Positions 1 through 6,136 of a DNA stretch of 7,119 nt are shown here, one piece after another. Source of the DNA: an uncultured Litorilinea sp. (GTDB lineage: Bacteria; Chloroflexota; Anaerolineae; Caldilineales; Caldilineaceae). Position 1 is the first letter of the stretch. Every line of letters begins with the position of its first letter. Position numbers and translations under genes: made by a program. Under the pieces are notes generated by a model. The model did no database searches and was not told the origin of the DNA. It saw nothing but the letters and a program-made list of their open reading frames with translations. Location of the stretch: NCBI GenBank assembly GCA_946885925.1, contig CAMPHP010000147.1, positions 1 through 7,119 of the forward strand, given 5' to 3'.

Positions 1-2
1 AC

Positions 3-1325
3 CGTGGTCTGTGGCAAGAAGCGCTAGATCGATTGCACAAGACCAACAACTTCCCTGAGTTCACGGGGCGGGTTTGTCCTGCACCCTGCGAGGGGGCTTG
101 CACACTGGGCATTATTGAGCCCCCTGTGACAATTAAGAGCATTGAAGCCGCCATCATCGACAAAGGCTATGAGGAAGGCTGGGTTGTTCCCCATCCGCCT
201 GCTGTTCGCACAGGCAAGAAGGTGGCAGTCGTGGGATCTGGCCCGTCAGGTTTGGCGTGCGCTGCCCAACTCAACAGTGCGGGGCATAGCGTGACAGTCT
301 TTGAGCGCGCGGATCGCATTGGTGGTTTGCTCATGTATGGGATTCCTAACATGAAGCTCGACAAGAAGGTTGTTCAGCGGCGCATTGATTTAATGGCCGC
401 TGAAGGTGTCACCTTTGTCACCAACAGCGAGATCGGCAAAAATGTACCAGTTCAGCGGCTGCGCGACGAATTTGATGCCATTGTCCTCTGCTGTGGCGCA
501 ACCAAGCCGCGTGATTTGAATATCGAAGGGCGCGAGCTTAAAGGTATTCACTTTGCTATGGAGTTTCTCCACGGCAATACCAAGAATCTCTTGGATAGCC
601 GCTCACATACCCATAGCAATGGGGGTGGCGTGGGCGTTCATGGTAGTGGCACCAACGGCAATAGCAATGGCTATGAGCAGAATGGTCGCGGCCATGCCTA
701 TCTATCAGCGGCAGGCAAAGATGTGATTGTGATTGGTGGTGGTGATACTGGTACCGATTGTGTGGGAACTTCCTTGCGTCATGGCTGCCGCAGCCTTAAT
801 CAATTCGAGATTCTGCCACAGCCGCCACTGAGCCGCGCTGAAGACAATCCTTGGCCTGAATGGCCTAAGGTCTATAAGTTGGATTATGGGCAAGCCGAGG
901 CAGAAGCACGCTTTGGCAAGGAGCCGCGCACGTACCTGATCTCCACCAAGCGCTTTGTGGGCGATGAAAACGGTTACGTCAAGGAACTGCATACCGTTGA
1001 GATCGAATGGGCAAAGGATGCCAACGGGCGTTTTGTGCCGCGCGAGCTTCCCGGTTCTGAACGCGTATGGCCGGCGCAGTTCGTCTTGCTGGCGCTAGGC
1101 TTTCTTGGGCCGGAGGAGACAGTGGTCGAGCAGCTAGGGTTGGAAAAGGATGCGCGTTCCAATGTGAAGGCCGAGTATGATCGCTACCAAACCAGCGTCG
1201 AGGGCGTCTTTGCCGCAGGCGATATGCGTCGAGGTCAGAGCTTGGTGGTATGGGCCATCAATGAAGGACGTGGAGCCGCGCGGGAGTGTGACCGCTGGCT
1301 TATGGGCGAGACTGCGTTGCCATAA
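3..1325 (+). CDS. gltD: Glutamate synthase small (beta) subunit, NADPH-dependent, 5'-partial
   Basis: The beta subunit takes electrons from NADPH through FAD and passes them via Fe-S clusters to GltB, which makes glutamate from glutamine and 2-oxoglutarate in the cytoplasm. The frame is open to the left edge. Codons before the TTG at 33 read as typical GltD ([20 protein letters not shown]), so that TTG is not the start and roughly 80-100 N-terminal residues are missing. Visible features: the [17 protein letters not shown]e-S ligand region (about 63-113), the first dinucleotide fold VVGSGPSG (about 228-251, FAD), the second fold GGGDTGTDC (735-761, NADPH), the family block [10 protein letters not shown], and the C-terminal FAD motif [13 protein letters not shown] (about 1203-1241). 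An unusual Gly/Asn/Ser/His-rich loop lies at about 600-692. gltB is expected upstream, outside the window. Family assignment is secure; related dehydrogenase subunits (e.g. PreT, AegA) share the fold but match this motif set less well. Confidence 0.95.
   Translation, partial: RGLWQEALDRLHKTNNFPEFTGRVCPAPCEGACTLGIIEPPVTIKSIEAAIIDKGYEEGWVVPHPPAVRTGKKVAVVGSGPSGLACAAQLNSAGHSVTVFERADRIGGLLMYGIPNMKLDKKVVQRRIDLMAAEGVTFVTNSEIGKNVPVQRLRDEFDAIVLCCGATKPRDLNIEGRELKGIHFAMEFLHGNTKNLLDSRSHTHSNGGGVGVHGSGTNGNSNGYEQNGRGHAYLSAAGKDVIVIGGGDTGTDCVGTSLRHGCRSLNQFEILPQPPLSRAEDNPWPEWPKVYKLDYGQAEAEARFGKEPRTYLISTKRFVGDENGYVKELHTVEIEWAKDANGRFVPRELPGSERVWPAQFVLLALGFLGPEETVVEQLGLEKDARSNVKAEYDRYQTSVEGVFAAGDMRRGQSLVVWAINEGRGAARECDRWLMGETALP
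600..692 (+). other. Low-complexity Gly/Asn/Ser/His-rich insert within gltD
   Basis: Between the conserved block ending NTKNLLDS and the block beginning [16 protein letters not shown] there are about 30 residues dominated by Gly, Asn, Ser and His ([18 protein letters not shown] and neighbours). From memory, other GltD proteins have a linker of only about 5-8 residues here. The reading frame is intact, and repeated AAT/GGC/AGC codons suggest growth by slippage. It probably forms a disordered surface loop just before the NADPH-binding fold. Confidence 0.8.
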
Positions 1326-1349
1326 GCTCGTCAGTCACACTAGTTTGTG

Positions 1350-1375
1350 CTTTGTGTTTATTCTTTGTGTTTATT
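1350..1375. repeat. 13-bp perfect tandem duplication downstream of gltD
   Basis: The unit ctttgtgtttatt occurs twice back to back (1350-1362 and 1363-1375) in the 45-bp gap between the convergent gltD and small-ORF stops. The second copy contains the stop codon of the - strand small ORF. On the + strand the tract is T-rich and follows a weak CACA...TGTG dyad, so it could help end gltD transcription, but it is not a convincing intrinsic terminator. Confidence 0.75.
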
Positions 1376-1607
1376 GAAGATAAGACGTTGATGTGGGCCA
1401 CTCGTGAGAGTGGTCTGCTTCATCCTGACTGCCATTGGGTGTGACGAGCAGATTGGTATAGAGCGTGGTCACCTGCGCAGTGGCTTGGTGCTTGCGCTCC
1501 AGCAATTCTGCGTAGTCTCTGCCCAGGAGGTAAGCTGCCTGCTGTGCCGCTGTACGCCGCAGCACGCGGTCGGCCAACAGCCGGTTCTTTTGGGTCGATT
1601 TTTTCAT
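1371..1607 (-). CDS. Small hypothetical protein, 78 aa
   Basis: I do not recognise this protein. It is soluble in character, with no signal peptide, membrane segment or Cys motif. The first ~50 residues are Lys/Arg/Glu/Gln/Ala/Leu-rich and look like one or two amphipathic helices (for example RRTAAQQAAYLLGRDYAELLERK). The last ~20 residues are polar and probably disordered. It starts at ATG with a weak AGGA 10 nt upstream (1618-1621) and runs convergent to gltD, its stop 45 bp from the gltD stop. A perfect TTGACA sits at 1695-1690 on the - strand, but the -10 at 17 nt spacing is poor. The overlapping 91-aa frame on the same strand is Pro/Arg/Ala-rich and looks like a shadow, so this frame is preferred. 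Coding status rests on composition and codon use only. Confidence 0.55.
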   Translation of the reverse strand: MKKSTQKNRLLADRVLRRTAAQQAAYLLGRDYAELLERKHQATAQVTTLYTNLLVTPNGSQDEADHSHEWPTSTSYLQ

Positions 1608-1801
1608 CAGCGGAAGGTCCTAAGCTCTTGTCTGTTGGTACGAGAAGGGGATGTGGTTTGCTGGAAATCCGTTCTCTGAAGCAACTTCTTGTCAAATCAT
1701 TCCATCTAGAGACGGGTGCGCGACTACAACAAATGACGTATAAACGACGTGTATCGTATTTATCTCACATTTTGAGAAGGCTTGGTACTAGGAATTAGGA
1801 G
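1608..1801. other. Intergenic stretch with no convincing gene
   Basis: Upstream region of the 78-aa ORF. It contains an AT-rich tract around 1733-1770 with a short imperfect direct repeat built on gacgtataaac / gacgtgtatc, which could be a promoter or operator region but has no clear -35/-10 pair. A + strand frame crosses it and ends at 1798 just before the terminator. That frame lacks convincing protein character and overlaps the - strand ORF. Confidence 0.5.
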
Positions 1802-1838
1802 ACAGCCAACTAGGAAAATCCCTAGTTGGCTGTTTTTT
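1802..1838 (+). terminator. Strong intrinsic terminator, + strand
   Basis: A perfect 13-bp stem (1802-1814 acagccaactagg with 1821-1833 cctagttggctgt) closes a 6-nt loop aaaatc. It is followed on the + strand by a run of T (1833-1838). On the - strand the stem is followed by ctcctaattcc, not a U-tract, so the terminator points right. The nearest convincing + strand gene, gltD, ends 476 bp upstream. It may end a long gltD 3' UTR or an unannotated + strand RNA, and may incidentally protect the response-regulator transcript arriving from the right. Confidence 0.85.
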
Positions 1839-1861
1839 GTGACGAAATCGGGCGAATTTGC

Positions 1862-1889
1862 GATGTATGTGTGATGTATGTGTGATGTT
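1862..1889. repeat. 11-bp tandem repeat, about 2.5 copies
   Basis: The unit gatgtatgtgt is repeated at 1862-1872 and 1873-1883, followed by the partial copy gatgtt to about 1889. It lies between the + strand terminator and the stop of the response regulator gene. It appears to be a simple slippage repeat with no evident function. Confidence 0.75.
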
Positions 1890-1906
1890 GAAGGGTGTTG
1901 GGGGCG

Positions 1907-2587
1907 CTACTCTAGCCATTCTCCAGTTTGCAGCCAGCCTTGGGCGAGGGCATAGCGTAAGATCTCTGTACGGCTGTGCAGATGCAGCTTTTCGGTTGCA
2001 TTGGCTTTATGGTATTCCACTGTCTTGACACTAATGCCCAGTTGCGCTGCGATTTCTTTATTGCTGCGGCCCCACGCAATAGCACGCAATATCTCTTCTT
2101 CTCGCTCGGTCAACTCGCCTGCTGGACTAGCGGCGACACCTACTGGCTGATGGCGGACAATCGCCTGCACCAGGCTCCCGGTGAGAGTGGAGTCTACGTA
2201 TGTACCACCACGAGAGACGATGCGGATGGCTTGAATCAACTCGTTCGCAGCAGACTTCTTGAGAATATAACCAGAAGCACCTGCCTGCAGCATACGCCGT
2301 AAATAGCCTAAGTCAGTAAGTCGAGTCAGTGCGAGTACGCTTACCTCTGGATTCTCTCGTATGATCAGTTCTGTCGCCGCCGTACCGTCTAGATCGGGCA
2401 TGGAGATATCCATCACTACGACATCGGGCTTGTTATCGGCCTGATATGCTTGCACTTGGCGTACTGCCTCTCGCCCTGTACCTACCTCGCCTATCACTTC
2501 CATGTCCGACTGCGCATCAATCAGCATCTTTAGCCCTGCACGGAGCACGGCATGATCATCGGCTAGCAATATGCGTAACTTAGCCAT
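1907..2587 (-). CDS. NarL/FixJ-family response regulator, 226 aa
   Basis: A DNA-binding response regulator, presumably phosphorylated by the kinase encoded immediately upstream. The N-terminal receiver (residues ~4-120) has the acidic pair D10-D11, phosphoacceptor D60 (VVVMDISMPDLDG), T88 and K110 (GYILKK). A ~35-residue linker leads to a C-terminal LuxR-type HTH (residues ~157-215: ELTEREEEIL, GRSNKEIAAQLGISVKTVEYHKANATEKL). All receiver catalytic residues are present. The frame is open upstream to 2665, but the start chosen is the ATG at 2587. It gives the usual family N-terminus MAKLRILLADDH, has GGAGG at 2603-2599 (11 nt upstream), and overlaps the kinase stop by 8 nt (ATGGCTAA). The longer N-terminus is an out-of-frame reading of the kinase's Asp/Ser-rich tail. 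Target genes are unknown. Confidence 0.93.
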   Translation of the reverse strand: MAKLRILLADDHAVLRAGLKMLIDAQSDMEVIGEVGTGREAVRQVQAYQADNKPDVVVMDISMPDLDGTAATELIIRENPEVSVLALTRLTDLGYLRRMLQAGASGYILKKSAANELIQAIRIVSRGGTYVDSTLTGSLVQAIVRHQPVGVAASPAGELTEREEEILRAIAWGRSNKEIAAQLGISVKTVEYHKANATEKLHLHSRTEILRYALAQGWLQTGEWLE

Positions 2588-4877
2588 TGGCTGTTGAGCC
2601 TCCATCACTCGGGGTATCACTTGTATCATCACTGGAATCGTCATATGACGTATCACTTGGAGCAAGATCTACTGGCAGGTGGAGATAGATAGTCGTACCA
2701 ATACCCGCTTCGGTTTCAATATCAAGATGACCGCCGACAAGTTCCGCCCGCTCTTGCATCCCCATAAGGCCGAGACGACGCGCTGCACGCGGTGCGAGAG
2801 GCACGGTCTCTTGTGTGAAGCCACGCCCTTTGTCCTCGATGATGTCCTGTACTGCATTGCGGCGTTCGATGATGAGGCTTACATGCGTCGCCTCGGCATG
2901 CTTTACGATATTGGTCAATGCCTCTTGTACAATCCGGTAGATGGTTGTTTCAAGCAACAAAGGTAGACGCTCGTGCTCCAATCCCTGCGTATGAAAATCT
3001 ACTGCGATGTTATTTAAGGCTGACCATTCTTGAACGTGGCGGCGCAACGCATCGACCAGCCCCAAATCGTCAAGCGCCTGTGGGCGCAATTCATAGGAAA
3101 GCAGTTCTACTTCTTCGTCCATACGAAAGGCCATGGTTCGTAACTGCTCAATACGTTCAGCTATGTGCGGAGGGCAGCCGTTTTGCTCCTGTACTGCTTT
3201 GAGACCGATATGGATTGCAGTAAGATACTGCCCCAGCGAGTCGTGCAACTCACGGGCAATGCGGCGGCGTTCCTCCTCTTGGGTCGTGACAATTCGTTGT
3301 ATCAACTGGATGCGCGACTGCTCTTCTTGCTTGCGCTGAGTGATGTCGTTATTGATGCCCACCCAACCGCGCACCGCGCCGTTTTGATCTCGGAGCGGTA
3401 CAGCGCGTACTTGCATCCAGCGCCAGCCTCCGCCCACATGGTGAATGCGAAATTCGATATCAATGGCGCTTTCATTTTTCACTGACGTACGCCAACTCCC
3501 AACGACACGCTCGCGGTCATCAGGGTGTATTGCCTCTGCCCAGCCCCAGCCTCGCCATTCGTCATAGCTCTGGCCGGTGAGTGCTCTCCAGGAGGGCGAA
3601 TCCTCAACGGTTCTGCCTTGGGCATCTGTGGTCCAGACGATCTGTGACGAGGCATCCACCAATGCACGAAAACGCTCTTCACTCTGGCGCATCTGCTGTG
3701 TTCGTTCTTCAACACGCCGTTCGAGCGTCTCATTGAGTTGACGCAATTCTTCTTCTGCTCGCTTGCGTGCATTGATATCGGTCACCGAACCTACCCACTC
3801 AATTATCTCGCCTGCTTCATTCCGCAAGGGTACAGCGCGCGACAGGACCCAGCCCCATAAGCCGTCTCTAAGTCGCGCGCGGTGCTCGAGTTCATACGGG
3901 GTGTGCGTAGTAACGGCTGTTATCCAGGCGGCGTAGGTCATCTCCCGATCATCGGGATGGATATACTCGAGGAGCGACGGAAGATGTAACATAGTCTGCT
4001 GTTGGTACTGGTGCAAGCCGCCGTCATAGATCTCGAGCGGTTCCATGCCATCGGCACTCATTCGAAAAAAGACGTTCGCTGAGGCAAGGGTAAATGCTCT
4101 GTAGCGAACCTCGCTTTCACGCAGTGCCTGTTCGGCCTTTTTGCGCTCGGTCACGTCGGAGAAGAGAACCGCAACCTGTTTACCTTGGACGGGGAAGACG
4201 GATATATCATAGTGCCGGTTTTGATCAGAGTTATATCTCTCGTAGGTGGCTGGCTTACCAGTAAAGGGTATATCTCCCAAGTGCTCTAGATCGGGTGCAA
4301 AGCCAAATATCTCAGACGCTTTTTTGTCGACGCGCTCTCGTTTCTCCACTCCAACCAGGGATTCATAGGCGGCATTGATATCCACAAATAGGTAATCTAT
4401 TGGTCTGCCGCCATCCTCGTAGAGGATTTGCATAATTGCCAAGCCCTCCGTCATGTTGTTGAAGAGATGACGGTATATTTCATCTCTCGCAAGGACGCGG
4501 CATAGGGCGTGCTGTAGCCAGTAGGGAGTCAGATAGCGCCGGACAAGGCACTCTGCGGCTCCTGCTTGCTGGAACCAGGTGAATGTTTGCTCGTCTTCCT
4601 GATCAGTGATCACGACGAGCGGGAGGTGAGGCGCGGCCTGATGAAGCTGGCGGATCTGCTTTTCATCCACCTGGCCTAGCAGGTCGAGCAGCATCATGTT
4701 GTACAACCGCTGGCCTATAAGTGCCGGAAGCTGTTCAACTTGTGTCAAAGGGACAAATGCGATTTCAATGTCCCAATTATTGGCGAAGCTCGGTGGACTC
4801 AGCAACTCATAGAGCCGTTGCTGGCTGTGAGGCTGGTCTGCAATCAGTAAGATAGAGAGCGGCTGAGTAGGCGGCAT
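2580..4877 (-). CDS. Cytoplasmic sensor histidine kinase, REC-PAS-PAS-PAS-HisKA_3-HATPase, 765 aa
   Basis: A NarX/DegS-type kinase without predicted membrane segments or signal peptide, so it probably senses a cytoplasmic signal. Domains: divergent receiver (~7-130; D14, D65, T91, but Arg113-Arg114 where the conserved Lys is expected); PAS1 (~131-245, ending FSDVTERKKAEQ); PAS2 (~255-372, PAS_3 type, IHPDDRE and WVGSVTDI); a coiled-coil linker (~370-400); PAS3 (~400-515, IHPDDRE and WVGINNDIT); HisKA_3 with phosphoacceptor H545 (RRIARELHDSLGQ); HATPase with N-box N656 (EALTNIVKHAEA), G1 box DKGRGF at 682-687 and G2 GLMGMQER at 703-710. The tail (737-765) is Asp/Ser/Thr-rich. The ATG start has AAGGGAG at 4891-4885, spacing 7 nt. 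It is followed by the response regulator with an 8-nt overlap, a standard two-component operon. No haem or flavin ligand can be assigned to the PAS domains by eye. Confidence 0.93.
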   Translation of the reverse strand: MPPTQPLSILLIADQPHSQQRLYELLSPPSFANNWDIEIAFVPLTQVEQLPALIGQRLYNMMLLDLLGQVDEKQIRQLHQAAPHLPLVVITDQEDEQTFTWFQQAGAAECLVRRYLTPYWLQHALCRVLARDEIYRHLFNNMTEGLAIMQILYEDGGRPIDYLFVDINAAYESLVGVEKRERVDKKASEIFGFAPDLEHLGDIPFTGKPATYERYNSDQNRHYDISVFPVQGKQVAVLFSDVTERKKAEQALRESEVRYRAFTLASANVFFRMSADGMEPLEIYDGGLHQYQQQTMLHLPSLLEYIHPDDREMTYAAWITAVTTHTPYELEHRARLRDGLWGWVLSRAVPLRNEAGEIIEWVGSVTDINARKRAEEELRQLNETLERRVEERTQQMRQSEERFRALVDASSQIVWTTDAQGRTVEDSPSWRALTGQSYDEWRGWGWAEAIHPDDRERVVGSWRTSVKNESAIDIEFRIHHVGGGWRWMQVRAVPLRDQNGAVRGWVGINNDITQRKQEEQSRIQLIQRIVTTQEEERRRIARELHDSLGQYLTAIHIGLKAVQEQNGCPPHIAERIEQLRTMAFRMDEEVELLSYELRPQALDDLGLVDALRRHVQEWSALNNIAVDFHTQGLEHERLPLLLETTIYRIVQEALTNIVKHAEATHVSLIIERRNAVQDIIEDKGRGFTQETVPLAPRAARRLGLMGMQERAELVGGHLDIETEAGIGTTIYLHLPVDLAPSDTSYDDSSDDTSDTPSDGGSTANG

Positions 4878-4884
4878 GGAACGA

Positions 4885-4891
4885 CTCCCTT
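4885..4891 (-). promoter_or_regulatory. Ribosome binding site of the kinase gene
   Basis: AAGGGAG on the - strand lies 7 nt before the ATG at 4877. It is the best Shine-Dalgarno in the window and fixes the kinase start. Confidence 0.75.
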
Positions 4892-5110
4892 GCGAACGAA
4901 AGCGCTACACCAGGCTGGGAGTAGAACTGATTTGCAGTTATTGTGCAAGCACGTTTTCCGTTATTGTACTTATTTCCGTCAAATCATACTATAGCGTTTC
5001 ATACAATGGAATGAGGCTTAGAGCGGGCTATTTGCGGAGGTTTTAGGTGGCGCGAGGTAGTAAGTCAACAAGACTTCTCTAGGTCACATATTTCACAGGA
5101 TCGAACGTTT

Positions 5111-5140
5111 GTCATTCCGCGCCCCAGGGCGCGGAATGAC
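5111..5140. repeat. Perfect palindrome, 13-bp stem and 4-nt loop
   Basis: gtcattccgcgcc (5111-5123) pairs perfectly with ggcgcggaatgac (5128-5140) around the loop ccag. It begins 85 bp beyond the nitrilase stop. Neither strand has a following U-tract: + strand agtcatccttt, - strand aaacgttcga. It is therefore not a classical intrinsic terminator, though it could stabilise or end the nitrilase transcript. The form resembles dispersed REP-like palindromic elements; only one copy lies in this window. Confidence 0.8.
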
Positions 5141-5164
5141 AGTCATCCTTTGCGTAGCTCTGAT

Positions 5165-5208
5165 GTAGAAATAGCTCTAACGTAGAAATAGCTCTAACGT
5201 AGAAATAG
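5165..5208. repeat. 17-bp tandem repeat, about 2.6 copies
   Basis: The unit gtagaaatagctctaac occurs at 5165-5181 and 5182-5198, followed by the partial copy gtagaaatag at 5199-5208. A degenerate fragment (gtagctctgat, 5154-5164) precedes it and acgtagagag follows, so the array may have been longer. It lies 17 bp beyond the nitrilase stop codon, in the transcript's 3' region. There are too few copies, and no spacers, for a CRISPR array. Confidence 0.8.
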
Positions 5209-5224
5209 ACGTAGAGAGCAGCCG

Positions 5225-6136
5225 TTACATTGGTTGGCTATGGAGAGACCGTGCGCGTGTAGGTTCTATCCTCCAGGCTGGTGACTCCCCATCGGGCTGC
5301 ACGAGTTCGCCATAGGTCTCCGGGCGGCGCATGCCAAGATAACACTCTTTGAGCGTTGGGTACTGGGCCTTCATCTCACCCGTGTACCAGGTGTCAAAGC
5401 CCGCATCCAAGTCTACGTCGGCAAAGACCATGCCCGGACGGTGGGAGGTGTCTGCCAGTGTGCGGCCATAGGGGTCTATAATACGAGAGTGTCCCATCGA
5501 GCGCCCTGCCAAAAAGGGCTGCATAATAAAGTGAGAGGAGACAAGATAGACTTGGTTGTCAATGGCGCGCGCGTTGACAATGGACTCAATGTGATCGCCG
5601 GTGTAGTCCAGGCACATGGTAGGAAAGAGCAGGACATCTGCGCCTTTGAGCGCATAGATGCGCCACATTTCCGGATAATGGATATCCATACAGATACCAA
5701 TGGCGACGCGGCCAAAGTCACACTCAAACACGGGGTAGCCCATATCCCCAGGCAGTACGTCGCTTTGTTCGCCAGGGGCCAAGTGCATCTTGCGGTATTT
5801 ACCAACCAACTCTCCTTGGCGGTCGATCAGGACACCTGTGTTAAATATCCTGTCGCCATCACGCTCGCGTTGGCTATAGGCCACATAGATGTTATTGGCT
5901 TTGGCGCGCTGGGCGAATTGCTCAAGACGTGGCCCACCGGGGATCAACTCTGGCAGATTGGCAATTTCTTCAGGTGTGCACCCGACTACATCCGGCTCTT
6001 CAGGTAGCAGAATTAGGTCGGCGTTGGCTTGCCCAGCCTGATCAATATAGTCCAGACAACGGTCAACACAGCGGCTGGGATAGCTGGGCGTAGGATCAAT
6101 CAGGACACTGGCTGTTGCAAGGCGTGCGGGTCTCAT
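5225..6136 (-). CDS. Carbon-nitrogen hydrolase (nitrilase superfamily), 303 aa
   Basis: A cytoplasmic hydrolase that cleaves a C-N bond of an amide, carbamoyl or nitrile compound through a cysteine thioester. The superfamily triad is visible: Glu46 (LILLPEEPD), Lys116 (VGKYRKMHLAPGE) and Cys149 (VAIGICMDIHYPE). Other family blocks are IFNTGVLIDRQGELVGKYRK, RIYALKGADVLLFPT, NARAIDNQVYLVSS, the GHSRIIDPYGR strand and a C-terminal RRPETYGEL. Length is normal and no catalytic residue is missing. The ATG start overlaps the upstream stop as ATGA and has GAGG at 6149-6146 (9 nt spacing), so it is translationally coupled to the deacetylase-like gene. Family membership is secure. The substrate is not: N-carbamoyl amino acid, beta-ureidopropionate, aliphatic amide or nitrile are all possible, and the pairing hints at a cytoplasmic metabolite rather than a polymer. 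Confidence 0.92.
   Translation of the reverse strand: MRPARLATASVLIDPTPSYPSRCVDRCLDYIDQAGQANADLILLPEEPDVVGCTPEEIANLPELIPGGPRLEQFAQRAKANNIYVAYSQRERDGDRIFNTGVLIDRQGELVGKYRKMHLAPGEQSDVLPGDMGYPVFECDFGRVAIGICMDIHYPEMWRIYALKGADVLLFPTMCLDYTGDHIESIVNARAIDNQVYLVSSHFIMQPFLAGRSMGHSRIIDPYGRTLADTSHRPGMVFADVDLDAGFDTWYTGEMKAQYPTLKECYLGMRRPETYGELVQPDGESPAWRIEPTRARSLHSQPM

Larger units (their letters stand above)
4878..5224. other. Intergenic region upstream of the kinase operon and downstream of the nitrilase gene
   Basis: These 347 bp separate two - strand operons and contain no credible ORF. Toward the kinase (4930-5010) the DNA is AT-rich. It includes gttattgt twice, 23 bp apart (4937-4944, 4960-4967), and a small dyad GTGC-AA-GCAC at 4943-4952. 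The kinase promoter is expected here, though several TATAGT/TACAAT/TTGACG-like boxes are not spaced as a clear sigma-70 pair. Further right are a small AAGTC/GACTT hairpin (5062-5076), the 5111-5140 palindrome and the 17-bp repeats. Confidence 0.6.

Noticed and set aside
33..35. TTG as the gltD start codon
   Set aside because: In-frame codons upstream to the window edge match the conserved GltD sequence, so the gene continues leftward.
1396..1415. 8-bp hairpin ggccactc/gagtggtc as a terminator
   Set aside because: No T-run on either strand, contains a G-U pair, and lies within the 78-aa ORF.
1420..1695. 91-aa - strand frame overlapping the 78-aa ORF
   Set aside because: Arg/Pro/Ala/Ser-rich composition typical of a shadow frame, and no plausible ribosome binding site.
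1544..1798. + strand 84-aa frame ending just before the terminator, with AGGAGG at 1525-1530
   Set aside because: The GTG start is 13 nt from the SD-like site, the protein has no family character, and half of it lies antisense to the better - strand ORF. The SD-like bases are explained by codons of that ORF.
2588..2665. Longer N-terminus for the response regulator
   Set aside because: The extra 26 residues are an out-of-frame reading of the kinase tail; the receiver fold starts at MAKLRILLADDH with a better SD.
5165..5208. CRISPR array
   Set aside because: The repeats are 17 bp and directly adjacent, with no spacers and no cas genes nearby.
5441..6007. 188-aa + strand frame opposite the nitrilase gene
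   Set aside because: A fully antisense shadow of a gene with clear catalytic motifs; no family features.
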